Source: Paractinoplanes deccanensis (GTDB taxonomy: Bacteria > Actinomycetota > Actinomycetes > Mycobacteriales > Micromonosporaceae). From it: a DNA stretch of 64,000 nt. Location: the NCBI RefSeq assembly GCF_016862115.1, contig NZ_BOMI01000148.1:1-64000 (forward strand), written 5' to 3'. The notes below the pieces were generated by a model. The model was not told the origin of the DNA, did no database searches, and worked only from the letters and a program-made list of their open reading frames with translations. Both the position numbers and the translations under genes were made by a program. Positions 54,704 to 62,445 of the stretch are shown here, in pieces (the first letter of the stretch is position 1; each line of letters opens with the position of its first letter).

Positions 54704-55579
54704 ATGCGCTTGAAGTACGTCCTCAACGAGGTCCTGGTGGGCCTGTGGCGAAACGTCACGATGACGGTCGCCATGATCATCACCATGTCGGTCTCGCTGA
54801 CCATGCTGGGCGCTAGCGTTCTGCTGTACTTGCAGGTCGACCAGATGAAGAGCTACTACTACGGGAACATCGAGGTCTCGATCTTCCTGCGGTCGGACGT
54901 CACCGAGGCCCAGCGCCAGGCGATCGACCAGGCGATCTCCTCCAACCCGTTGGTCGCCGAGCGCACGTACGAGACGCGCGAAGAGGCCCTCAAGCGCTTC
55001 CAGGAGCTCTGGAAGGACTCGCCCGAGTTCGTCAAGTCGGTGGGCCCCAACAGCCTGCCGGAGTCGTTCCGGGTGAAGCTCAAGAACCCGGAGGAGTACA
55101 AGACCTTCGCCGACCAGATCCAGGGCCTGCAGGGCATCCAGGACGTCATCGACCAGCGCACGCTGCTCGAGAAGGTCTTCAACATCTTCAACGCCATCCA
55201 GGTGGGTGCGCTGGTGGTCGCGGGGGTGATGGCGTTGGCCGCGCTGCTCCTCGTCGGAAACACGATCCAGGTCGCGGCGTACAGCAAGCGGCGAGAAGTC
55301 GCCGTGATGAAGCTGGTCGGCGCCTCGAACTGGTTCATCCAGGCACCGTTCGTGCTCGAGGCGGTGGTCGCCGGCCTGATCGGCGCGATCCTGGGCTTCA
55401 TCGCGCTGTTCGTCAGCAAGGTCGTGCTCTTCGACAACAAGCTGCAAGCGCTGACGAACATCCTGACGCCGATCGACAACGGCAACGTCTGGCTGATGTT
55501 GCCGCTGCTCGCCGGGGTCGGCGCCGTGGTCAGTGCGGTCACCGCCTGGGTCACGCTGCGCTTCTACCTGAAGGTCTGA
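54704..55579 (+). CDS. ftsX: Cell-division membrane protein FtsX
   Basis: The 291-residue protein has the FtsX layout: one transmembrane segment at about 20-42, a large extracellular domain (about 45-165) that binds the hydrolase, and three segments between 170 and 285 with the MKLVGASNWFIQAPFVLEAV motif. It starts at ATG 54704 with GGAAGG upstream. A T-flanked terminator follows, and then the gene for a secreted coiled-coil M23 peptidase that is the likely partner. Confidence 0.96.
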   Translation: MRLKYVLNEVLVGLWRNVTMTVAMIITMSVSLTMLGASVLLYLQVDQMKSYYYGNIEVSIFLRSDVTEAQRQAIDQAISSNPLVAERTYETREEALKRFQELWKDSPEFVKSVGPNSLPESFRVKLKNPEEYKTFADQIQGLQGIQDVIDQRTLLEKVFNIFNAIQVGALVVAGVMALAALLLVGNTIQVAAYSKRREVAVMKLVGASNWFIQAPFVLEAVVAGLIGAILGFIALFVSKVVLFDNKLQALTNILTPIDNGNVWLMLPLLAGVGAVVSAVTAWVTLRFYLKV

Positions 55580-55606
55580 CAATCCCGAAACGCTGAACTC
55601 ACGCGA

Positions 55607-55640
55607 CGGCCGCATCTCCTCGACCGAGGGGATGCGGCCG
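55607..55640 (+). terminator. Terminator behind ftsX
   Basis: CGGCCGCATCTCCTC (55607-55621) pairs with GAGGGGATGCGGCCG (55626-55640), with one G-U pair and the loop GACC. TTGGGCGTTTT follows, a real T-rich tail. Confidence 0.8.
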
Positions 55641-55676
55641 TTGGGCGTTTTCGGGGGTTAGCGGCCGATACCGGAG

Positions 55677-55682
55677 TACGGT
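55677..55682 (+). promoter_or_regulatory. -10 element, probable leaderless start
   Basis: TACGGT ends 8 nt before GTG 55691. Confidence 0.4.
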
Positions 55683-55690
55683 GGCACTCT

Positions 55691-56917
55691 GTGGGGTCCT
55701 ATATCCGGGTTTTTGCCTTCTTGGCGATTTGTGTGAGTCTGCTCGCCGCGCCGGGTGTGGCCCGTGCCGACCCGAACGACCCCGGCAGCGCCGCGCGTGC
55801 CGTCCAGCGCGCCGAAGCCGTGCTCGAGGACGCCACCGAGACCGCCCGTGCCGCGGCCCGCCGTCTCGAAGCCGCGACCGCGGCCATGCCCGCGGCCCAG
55901 AAGCGCGTCGCCACCTCCCGGGGCGCGGTCGCCGCCGCCGTCACCGCCGCCAACACCGCCACCCGCCGCGCGCAGGCCGCGCGCGCCGCGTACGACCAGG
56001 TCGCCGCTCGTTTCCAACAGGCGCGGGACCGCGTCGACGAGTCCCGCGCCCGGGTCGACGAGATCGCCCAGGCCAGCTACATGGGCGGCAACATCGCGCG
56101 GATCAACCTGCTGGTGGAGGCGAGCGGGCCCGGCGACATGATGGACCGGTTGAGCCTGGTCGAGCAGATCATGCGTACGCAGCAGCGCGAGGTGGACACG
56201 TTGATCGACGCGCGCCGGGTCGCCCGTACCGAACAGGACCGTGCCGGGCTCGCCAAGCGCGAGGCCGAGGAGGCCGAAGCGGCGGCGAGGGCGAAGCTGA
56301 CGGCCGCGAAGACGGCTCAGGCGGCCGCCGAACGAGCCCGGAAGGCGCTGGAGACCCTGGCCCTCAGCCGGGCCGAGGCGCTGCGCATGGCCAACTCGCA
56401 GCGAGCCGCGGTGCTCGCCCGTTATCGCGTGGCCAAGGCCGAGGAGGCGCGGATCCAGGCGGCGCTGCGCGGCTACTCGGTCAAATCGGGCGACAGCCGG
56501 TACGAGGGCGGGCGGCTCTACATGCCGGTCAGCGGCTGGAAGTCCAGCGACTACGGCCAGCGCTACGACCCGTACTACCGGGTGTGGCAACTGCACGCCG
56601 GTACGGACTTCGCCGCGGGTGGCGGCACACCGATCCATGCCGCCGCGTACGGGCGGGTGATCCGCGCCGGGTGGGCCGGCGGCTACGGGCGCTACACGTG
56701 CATCGACCACGGGCGGATCAGCGGCGTCGGCTTCACGACCTGCTACGGCCACCAGTCGGCGATCCTCGTGCACGTCGGCGAGTACGTGCGCCGCGGCGAG
56801 ATCATCGGGCGGGTCGGCACCACGGGCGCCTCGACCGGCAACCACCTGCACTTCGAGACCCGCTTCGACGGGGAGCCCCGCAACCCCCTGAACTACCTGC
56901 CGGCGTGCCTCTGTTGA
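55691..56917 (+). CDS. Secreted coiled-coil M23 peptidase, probable FtsEX-activated hydrolase
   Basis: The 408-residue exported enzyme has a signal peptide (residues 1-26, ending GVARA), a long coiled coil (about 30-250, heptads of Ala, Arg, Glu and Gln) and a C-terminal LytM/M23 domain (about 270-405). The zinc motifs are LHAGTDFAAG and GNHLHFETR. This architecture is that of PcsB, EnvC and RipC-type proteins whose coiled coil docks on FtsX. Its place directly behind ftsEX supports that it is the partner. The intact LHAGTD and HLHF motifs suggest it is catalytic, unlike EnvC. The start is GTG 55691. Confidence 0.9.
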   Translation: MGSYIRVFAFLAICVSLLAAPGVARADPNDPGSAARAVQRAEAVLEDATETARAAARRLEAATAAMPAAQKRVATSRGAVAAAVTAANTATRRAQAARAAYDQVAARFQQARDRVDESRARVDEIAQASYMGGNIARINLLVEASGPGDMMDRLSLVEQIMRTQQREVDTLIDARRVARTEQDRAGLAKREAEEAEAAARAKLTAAKTAQAAAERARKALETLALSRAEALRMANSQRAAVLARYRVAKAEEARIQAALRGYSVKSGDSRYEGGRLYMPVSGWKSSDYGQRYDPYYRVWQLHAGTDFAAGGGTPIHAAAYGRVIRAGWAGGYGRYTCIDHGRISGVGFTTCYGHQSAILVHVGEYVRRGEIIGRVGTTGASTGNHLHFETRFDGEPRNPLNYLPACLC

Positions 56918-56986
56918 CCGAGTAACATTGTGGGGTTGGCTTCAGCCGCACGCCGGCTTCAACCGTACAAAGGAATGGTGGGTCTC

Positions 56987-57463
56987 ATGCCACGCGAACA
57001 GGGGCGCAAGGTCGTCGCCTCCAACCGCAAGGCCCGCCACGACTACAGCATCCTCGACACGTACGAGGCGGGTCTCGCCCTCACCGGCACCGAGGTCAAA
57101 TCGCTGCGGGCCGGCCGCGCGTCCCTGGTCGACGCGTTCGGCAGCGACGACAACGGCGAGCTCTTCCTGCACGGCATGCACATCCCGGAATACACGCAGG
57201 GCACGTGGACCAACCACGAGCCGCGCCGCACCCGCAAGCTGCTCCTGCACCGCGACGAGATCGCCAAGATCCGCGGCAAGCTGCGCGACGAGGGCATCAC
57301 GCTCGTCCCGCTCCAGGTCTATTTCAACAACGGGTACGCGAAGGTCGAGATCGGGCTCGCCAAGGGCAAGAAGAGCTACGACAAGCGGCAGGACCTGGCG
57401 GCCCGCGACGCCCAGAAGGAAATCAACCGGGCGATCGGACGACGTGCGAAGGGCATCTCCTGA
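56987..57463 (+). CDS. smpB: tmRNA-binding protein SmpB
   Basis: The 158-residue protein delivers tmRNA to stalled ribosomes. It contains KVVASNRKARHDYSILDTYE, GLALTGTEVKSLRAGRASL and VPLQVYFNNGYAKVEIGLAK, and ends with the basic tail KEINRAIGRRAKGIS that enters the decoding centre. ATG 56987 (MPREQGRK) is chosen; an ATG four codons earlier is possible. The tmRNA gene lies 0.8 kb downstream with one gene in between. Confidence 0.96.
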   Translation: MPREQGRKVVASNRKARHDYSILDTYEAGLALTGTEVKSLRAGRASLVDAFGSDDNGELFLHGMHIPEYTQGTWTNHEPRRTRKLLLHRDEIAKIRGKLRDEGITLVPLQVYFNNGYAKVEIGLAKGKKSYDKRQDLAARDAQKEINRAIGRRAKGIS

Positions 57464-57507
57464 GATATGCTCCGCCCGCTTCTTGATCATCGCGGGGGGA
57501 TTCGCCG

Positions 57508-58218
57508 TTGTCTGCCAAGCACGCCGTGCGCCTGTTCGGCACCGCCCGGTTCGTTCTGAGCTTCGGGGTCGCGATCCTCGTCCTCCTGGTCGTCTGGATC
57601 GCCGTACGGGCGGTCGGCCCGGCCGAGGCCGCGCGGCAACCCCCGGTGACCCTGCCGTCGATGCCACAGGTGCCGCTGGTCGTCTCGGAGCCGCCGGCCA
57701 CCTCGGCGCCCGCCCCGGCGGCGTCGCGCTCGGCCTCCCGCTCGGCCTCCGCGTCCCCGTCCGCCACGTCGCCGTCACCGACCCCGTCGCGCACGCCGTC
57801 GACCACGCCGCCCACCTCTGCGCCGCCGACGTCCGCCGCGCCCACCTCAGCGAGCCCGCGGCCCGAGGCGACGACCCAGAAGCCGACGTCGCCCGCCCCG
57901 CGCAGCGAGATCAACGCCCAGCTGTCGGTCACCGCGAGCTGGGACGGAGGCTACGTCGCCTTCGTACGCGTGGAGAACGAAGGGGAGGCGGCCGCGAACT
58001 GGCACGTGAGCGTCACCCACTCCGGCCTCGACGATCTCGAGCTGCGCGGCGTGTGGAACGCCTCGGGCAACCGGAACGGCAGCACCCTCGTCTTCGACGG
58101 CGGCTCCCTGGCCCCCGGCCGAAGCGCCACCTTCGGATACCAGATCTCCAAGAGCGGCCGAGGCGACGCCCGCCCCGCCGGCTGTAGCTCGGTGGGCGGA
58201 TCTTGTAGCGTGCGGTAA
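57508..58218 (+). CDS. Membrane-anchored protein with CBM2-like C-terminal domain
   Basis: The 236-residue protein starts at TTG 57508. One transmembrane segment is at about 15-35 (FVLSFGVAILVLLVVWIAV). A Ser/Pro/Thr linker of about 90 residues follows. The C-terminal 100 residues recall a family 2 carbohydrate-binding module: SVTASWDGGYVAFVRVENEG, NWHVSV, LRGVWNASG, GGSLAPGRSATFGYQ, ending in a Cys pair. Two of the usual exposed tryptophans are recognisable. No catalytic domain is present, so it may be a surface glycan-binding protein. It separates smpB from ssrA. The domain call is by pattern only. Confidence 0.75.
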   Translation: MSAKHAVRLFGTARFVLSFGVAILVLLVVWIAVRAVGPAEAARQPPVTLPSMPQVPLVVSEPPATSAPAPAASRSASRSASASPSATSPSPTPSRTPSTTPPTSAPPTSAAPTSASPRPEATTQKPTSPAPRSEINAQLSVTASWDGGYVAFVRVENEGEAAANWHVSVTHSGLDDLELRGVWNASGNRNGSTLVFDGGSLAPGRSATFGYQISKSGRGDARPAGCSSVGGSCSVR

Positions 58219-58259
58219 ACTTTTGTGGTTGCCGCCCGGGCTTGCGGGTGGCTCGACGA

Positions 58260-58633
58260 GGGGGTGACTGGTTTCGACTTCGTACGTGGAGACAGGGGAA
58301 GCGAGCCGAGGAAGCCGACGTCGTCTCGAGAATCGGTCGTCGGAAACTTATAAGCGCCAAGGATAACTCCCGCGCTGACTTCGCTCTTGCCGCCTGAGGT
58401 AATTGCGAGTCTGTCGGTCTGAGATCGCCTTCGACTCAGTTCACCGGCATCAGCTAGAAGGCTGGCCAAACAGTCCCAGTCGTGAGGACTGTGCGGCGAG
58501 ATAAAACACGACTGGGCCCGTCATCCGGACTTGCTCACGTGAGCCGGAGGGCCGAGTAGAGGCATAGTGAGCTGCGCTCGGAGAAGCCCTGACGAAGCAA
58601 CGAAGGACCCGGGTTCGATTCCCGGCACCTCCA
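58260..58633 (+). ncRNA. ssrA: Transfer-messenger RNA
   Basis: The 5' end GGGGGTGACTGGTTTCGAC and the 3' end GGTTCGATTCCCGGCACCTC + CA form the tRNA-like domain; GGGGGUG pairs with CACCUCC. The tag frame begins with the resume codon at 58356 and reads AKDNSRADFALAA followed by TGA (to 58397). The alanine carried by the tmRNA itself would precede it. The total of 374 nt is normal. CCA is not encoded after the discriminator A. A hairpin terminator follows at 58642. Confidence 0.95.
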
Positions 58634-58937
58634 CTGCCTGGCGGCCCCCTGCTCGCGGAAAGCGCGAGCCGGGGGCCGTTCCGGTATGTCTGCTCAGGGG
58701 GCCGAGCCCCCTGAAACCCCACGGTGTCTGGTGGTTGCGCTCCGGGATGGTCGGGCTGGATTCAAGTACGCGGACACCACCCCCACTGCCTGGCGGCCCC
58801 CTGCTCGCGGAAAGCGCGAGCCGGGGGCCGTTTCGGTATGTCTGCTCAGGGGGCCGAGCCCTCTGAAGCCCCACGGTGTCTGGTGGTTGCGCTCCGGGAT
58901 GGTCGGGCTGGGTTCAAGTACGCGGACACCACCCCCC
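58634..58937. repeat. 152-bp tandem duplication behind ssrA
   Basis: The unit from 58634 (CTGCCTGGCGGCCCCCTGCT) is repeated from 58786 with only a few substitutions. Each copy holds the ssrA-type terminator, GGTATGTCTGCTCAGGGGGC and the end TTCAAGTACGCGGACACC. Open frames on both strands are by-products. The rest of the gap to 59106 shows no gene. Confidence 0.9.
58642..58678 (+). terminator. ssrA terminator
   Basis: CGGCCCCCTGCTCGCG pairs with CGCGAGCCGGGGGCCG (one mismatch) around GAAAG, 8 bp past the tmRNA end; TTCC follows. A second copy at 58794-58830 comes from the duplication. Confidence 0.8.
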
Positions 58938-59106
58938 ACCGGAGGAAGCGGCACTGCCTGAACGGGGGTGCCGCCTTTGTTGGGCGTTGTCGACCGGCAG
59001 AGGCATGGGATCGGCCAAGTCGGCGGCGGCGTTCGGTTGGGCTGGCGTGGCGACGGTGGCGGCTCGCTCAGTGCTGAAGCCGGCGGGGCGGCTGCCGCGT
59101 GCGGGT

Positions 59107-59481
59107 CTATGCCGCCAAGATTTGAAGGTCGTATTTTGCGATCTCGGCGTCGCGGGTCACCAGTGTCAAGCGCTCGACTTTTGCCTGCGCGATCAGCATT
59201 CGATCGAACGGGTCGCGGTGGATGAGCGGGAGTCGGCCGGCTGCGATGGCATGTTCGGCGTTGATGTCCAACTGCCGGAAACCGCTGTCTCGGATACGCT
59301 CAGGGAGATCCTCGGGCTTCTGTAACTTGCCGATCGACTGTTTGACAGCCACTTCCCAAATCGTCGCGACGCTGACGTAGACGTCTGGTTCGTGGTCCAG
59401 CCGGTCCTTGATCTCATTGGCGAGGGTGGGGTCGTCCGATAGCCACCACAGCACGATGTGAGTGTCGAGGAGGAGGCTCAT
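59107..59481 (-). CDS. vapC: PIN-domain toxin, VapC type
   Basis: The 124-residue PIN nuclease has the acidic site D6 (LLLDTHIVLWWL), E43 (ATIWEVAVKQ), D90/D93 (HRDPFDRMLIAQA) and D111 (TRDAEI). The LDTHIVLWW start and RDPFDRMLIAQA motif are typical of VapC toxins that cut tRNA or rRNA. Its ATG overlaps the antitoxin stop by one base. GC is lower than in neighbouring genes. It lies in the repeat-flanked segment behind ssrA, consistent with acquisition. Confidence 0.93.
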   Translation of the reverse strand: MSLLLDTHIVLWWLSDDPTLANEIKDRLDHEPDVYVSVATIWEVAVKQSIGKLQKPEDLPERIRDSGFRQLDINAEHAIAAGRLPLIHRDPFDRMLIAQAKVERLTLVTRDAEIAKYDLQILAA

Positions 59482-59732
59482 CAGGCGAGCCCGAAGTCCC
59501 GGGCGATGGCGTCGTTCACGTCAGCGGAGTCCCAGTCGTCAGTCATGACTAGCTGACCGGCGAGGCTTCCTCGGCCCGCCCGGTCAACCCGGCGGCTCAG
59601 GGGGATCACCTTGGCGACCGGTGTGCCGGAGCGGCTGATGATGATCTCTTCGCCGTGTTCGACGCGATCAATGATCCGCGAGAGGTTCGTCTTCGCGTCG
59701 TGGATGTTGAATTGTGCTGCTGCCTCCGCCAT
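59481..59732 (-). CDS. Phd/YefM-type antitoxin
   Basis: The 83-residue antitoxin has the Phd/YefM N-terminal DNA-binding fold (FNIHDAKTNLSRIIDRVEHG, EEIIISRSGTPVAKVIPL) and a C-terminal toxin-binding tail (DDWDSADVNDAIARDFGLA). ATG 59732 has GGAGG upstream; the frame continues beyond without support. It is transcribed first, with the toxin overlapping, as in autoregulated type II pairs. It neutralises the PIN toxin and should repress the operon through the dyad at 59742-59751. Confidence 0.92.
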   Translation of the reverse strand: MAEAAAQFNIHDAKTNLSRIIDRVEHGEEIIISRSGTPVAKVIPLSRRVDRAGRGSLAGQLVMTDDWDSADVNDAIARDFGLA

Positions 59733-59741
59733 GACGACCTC

Positions 59742-59751
59742 CTTAGCTAAG
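59742..59751 (-). promoter_or_regulatory. Palindrome over the antitoxin ribosome site
   Basis: CTTAGCTAAG is perfect and extends as a near-palindrome (CCTC-TTAGCTAA-GGAGG) across the ribosome site. It is a likely site for the antitoxin/toxin complex. Confidence 0.5.
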
Positions 59752-59782
59752 AGGTTAGTCCAGTGCCCGCCTGATCGGCCAG

Positions 59783-59843
59783 TGGTGCCGCGGGTGGTTG
59801 CGCTTCTGGGTGGTTGTGCTGAGTTCAAGTACGCGGAGACCGC
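59783..59843. repeat. Diverged partial copy of the ssrA-downstream repeat
   Basis: GGTGGTTGCGCTTCTGGGTG and TTCAAGTACGCGGAGACCGC correspond to the last 65 bp of the 152-bp unit (GGTGGTTGCGCTCCGGGATG, TTCAAGTACGCGGACACC). The toxin-antitoxin pair lies between this copy and the duplication. Confidence 0.65.
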
Positions 59844-59882
59844 TTCCGGGCTGCGGTGGTCCGGCGGATGCCGGGCGTTCGC

Positions 59883-61268
59883 TCAGCCGGCGGTGTTGCG
59901 CCAGCGGATCCAGAAGTCGCCCAGGTCCATCGTCGTCGCCGACTGCAGCGCGGCACGCAGCTCCGCCGGTCGCGCCACGCCGAACTGCTGGGCGGCCAAG
60001 TAACGCCGCAGCCCGGTACGGATCGCGTCCCCGCCGATCAACGCCTCCAGCTCGTGGAACATGCAGGCCCCGTCGCCGTAGACGGCGGGAACGTACTCGT
60101 CGCGGCGGAGGTCGTAGTAGTCCATTCCGGCGTCGACGCGCATGGTGTCGGAGAACCAGAACGGCGCGCCGGCGCAGTAGTCCGGGATGCCGAGCAGCTT
60201 CGTGGTGGTGTAGTGGGTCAGCGACTCGTCCAGCCACGGATGGGCGTACTCGTCGTTGCCGACCAGGGCGTACCACCACTGGTGCGCGGCCTCGTGCACG
60301 GCCGGCAGCGTGGCCGGCTCGGTCAGGATGAGGGTCGGGTACTCCATTCCGCTGAAACCGTCGAAGCCGCCGATCACGGTGTCCATTTCGGGGTACGGGT
60401 ACGGGCCGTACTCGCCGGCCGCGAACTCCATCGCCCGGGCGACCTGCCCCTGCACCTCCACGGCGGCTTCCGCGGTCACGTCCGGCGTGTACCAGGTGCG
60501 CAGGCGCACACCGGTCGCCGTGCGCGTCTCGGCGCGGCGGAACGGCCCCGCAGCCCAGGCGAAGTCGCGCACCAGCGGCGCGGTGATCGTCGTGGTGGTG
60601 CGGCCGCCGTTCCGCTTCTCCGCCAGCACGGTTCCGGTGGCCGGCACGCTGAGCGCGTCCGGGTGGTTCAGCGACACGGCGAAGTTGCTGGTCAGCGAGT
60701 AGAAGCTTTCCGCGTTCGCCACGTACGGGGGTAGCTGCCAGCCGCGCTCGTCGCGTACGGCGAGCAGCGGCAGGGCGTTGCCGAGGAACGAGTACGGCCC
60801 GACCCGGCCGAACCGGTCCGCCCGCTCCGGCACCCGGATGGTCAGGTCGAAGGCGACCACGGCGGGTGCTCCGGGTGCGGCCGGGCGGCTCAGGCGTACC
60901 GGCAGCGCGGTGCAGCCGACGGCGAGCGGGCCGGCCTTGCCGCCCTCGACGGCCGAGACGGCGATCGCCGGGGTGGCCGTACAGCCGTCCGGGCCGTTGC
61001 CCCACAGCCGCAGCCAGACGGTGTCGAGCGTGTCGGAGCCGTTGTTGACGAAGGCGACCCGCTGATGGCCGCGCCAGGTAGCGCCGGTGTCGTCGGCCGA
61101 GAGCCGGACCTGGTAGGCGACCGGCTGCGGCCCGGTGGCCGGGTAAGTGGCGGAGGCTGACCCGGCGACGGGTGCCGTGGCCGCGTCCGGGGTGGCGTAC
61201 GCCGGCACGGCAGGTATGGCGGCCGCGACGACGATGGTCGCGGCACTGAACAGGCGTGCGTGTCTCAT
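59883..61268 (-). CDS. Secreted M1-family metallopeptidase
   Basis: The 461-residue exported protein has a signal peptide (residues 1-25, ending VPAYA) and an M1 layout. The N-terminal beta domain is followed by a catalytic domain with the GFSGMEYPTLIL substrate loop, which replaces GAMEN, and HEAAH (325-329) with Glu348 18 residues later (NDEYAHPWLDES). It is shorter than full aminopeptidase N and lacks the long C-terminal helical domain. It probably trims extracellular peptides. It diverges from the ArsR-like gene with 59 bp between starts and an inverted repeat in the gap. Confidence 0.9.
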   Translation of the reverse strand: MRHARLFSAATIVVAAAIPAVPAYATPDAATAPVAGSASATYPATGPQPVAYQVRLSADDTGATWRGHQRVAFVNNGSDTLDTVWLRLWGNGPDGCTATPAIAVSAVEGGKAGPLAVGCTALPVRLSRPAAPGAPAVVAFDLTIRVPERADRFGRVGPYSFLGNALPLLAVRDERGWQLPPYVANAESFYSLTSNFAVSLNHPDALSVPATGTVLAEKRNGGRTTTTITAPLVRDFAWAAGPFRRAETRTATGVRLRTWYTPDVTAEAAVEVQGQVARAMEFAAGEYGPYPYPEMDTVIGGFDGFSGMEYPTLILTEPATLPAVHEAAHQWWYALVGNDEYAHPWLDESLTHYTTTKLLGIPDYCAGAPFWFSDTMRVDAGMDYYDLRRDEYVPAVYGDGACMFHELEALIGGDAIRTGLRRYLAAQQFGVARPAELRAALQSATTMDLGDFWIRWRNTAG

Positions 61269-61289
61269 GGCGGTCAGGATCGGGGGCCG

Positions 61290-61308
61290 GGATCGACGTA
61301 CGCGATCC
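61290..61308. promoter_or_regulatory. Inverted repeat between the divergent peptidase and ArsR-like genes
   Basis: GGATCG-N7-CGATCC around ACGTACG. Location and symmetry suit a regulator acting on both genes. Confidence 0.4.
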
Positions 61309-61327
61309 TTTCGGGCAGGGTCGAAAC

Positions 61328-62266
61328 ATGCTGCGCCTGTTGTTCGAACCCGCCGACCGGGGCCGGGTCATCTTCGACATCGCCTGGCACGCGGAGACCA
61401 TCGGCAGCGTCCAGGCGCTGCGGCAGCCCGTGTCCGGGCCGTTCCTGGACCGGTGGCGGCAGACCGTCCGGCCCCGGGTACCCGGTGCGGCGGCAGCCCT
61501 CTTCGACGTGATCCCCGCAGAGGGCCTGGTCCCGGACTTCCTGACCCCGGAGGGATACAGCGGATGGCCCACCGACCGGTTCGCCAAGGCGCTGCGCGCT
61601 ACCGGCACGGCGACGGCCTGCGGCGAGCTGCGGGGGATCGACGACGCGCACCGCCGTACCCTCGCCGGACTCGCCGACGCGCTGGAGGCGTACCACCGGA
61701 TCTGTATCGCACCCACGGTGACCACCGTCGACGCGCTGCTGCGCGCCGAGCTCGCGCACCGCGCAGGATTGATCCTGACCGACGGCGTCGATGCGGCGCT
61801 GGCCACCCTGGGCCCGGACATTCGCTGGACGCCGCCGGTGCTCGAGGTGCGCTCGCCCGCCGAGGGCGAGGTCCGGCTGGGCGGGCGCGGGCTGCGCCTG
61901 GTGCCGTCGGTGTTCTGGAGCCGCCCCGGGGTGATCGCGGAGGCGAGCGGCTGGCCGACGCTGACCTACCCGATCCATCCCGCCCCCGCGACCTGGGCGG
62001 AGCCCCGCGACGACCCGCTGGCCGCGCTCGTCGGCCCCACCCGCGCCCGGGTGCTGCGCGCCCTGGTCACCGGCCGCAGCACCACAGAGCTGGCCCGGGA
62101 TCTGCGGATCAGCGCCGCCTCCGCGTCCGGGCACGTCACCGCGCTGCGGGCCGCCGGCCTGGCGGCCACCCGGCGGGCCGGGCGCGCCGTTCGGCACACC
62201 CTCACCCCGCTGGGCCTGCAAGTCCTCGCGTCGACCCGGCTCAGGGCAGGTCGAACGGAAGCTTGA
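61328..62266 (+). CDS. ArsR-like winged-helix regulator with large N-terminal domain
   Basis: The 312-residue protein ends in an ArsR-type winged helix (about 240-310): GPTRARVLRALVTGRSTTEL, ARDLRISAASASGHVTALRA. The first 230 residues (FDIAWHAETIGSVQALRQPV and onward) resemble the DUF5937-type domain that precedes such HTHs in actinobacteria. No metal-binding cysteines are seen, so it is not a metal sensor of the classic kind. ATG 61328 is used. It is divergent from the M1 peptidase and probably acts at the shared gap. Confidence 0.87.
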   Translation: MLRLLFEPADRGRVIFDIAWHAETIGSVQALRQPVSGPFLDRWRQTVRPRVPGAAAALFDVIPAEGLVPDFLTPEGYSGWPTDRFAKALRATGTATACGELRGIDDAHRRTLAGLADALEAYHRICIAPTVTTVDALLRAELAHRAGLILTDGVDAALATLGPDIRWTPPVLEVRSPAEGEVRLGGRGLRLVPSVFWSRPGVIAEASGWPTLTYPIHPAPATWAEPRDDPLAALVGPTRARVLRALVTGRSTTELARDLRISAASASGHVTALRAAGLAATRRAGRAVRHTLTPLGLQVLASTRLRAGRTEA

Positions 62267-62445
62267 TCCCGGTGAACGCGCGTCTGCCACCCACCTCCGT
62301 CACCGGCCTCTCTGCCACTGACGAGGGTTGCCGGGATGCGGCTTCACCAGGGCGGCGCGGAGCGACCTGACGTCGCCGACCGAGTCAAGTAAGCGGAGAG
62401 CATGTCCACGAGACGGTGGGCGGCGCGTGTTCGCGGGGCTGTCGG

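Noticed and set aside
58450..59077. Several open frames in the 152-bp duplication
   Set aside because: They arise on both strands from terminator and repeat sequence and have no family match.
62267..62445. Minus-strand peptide SVGDVRSLRAALVKPHPGNP
   Set aside because: It looks faintly protein-like but has no start, no domain and only about 30 codons. I could not support it as a gene or remnant.
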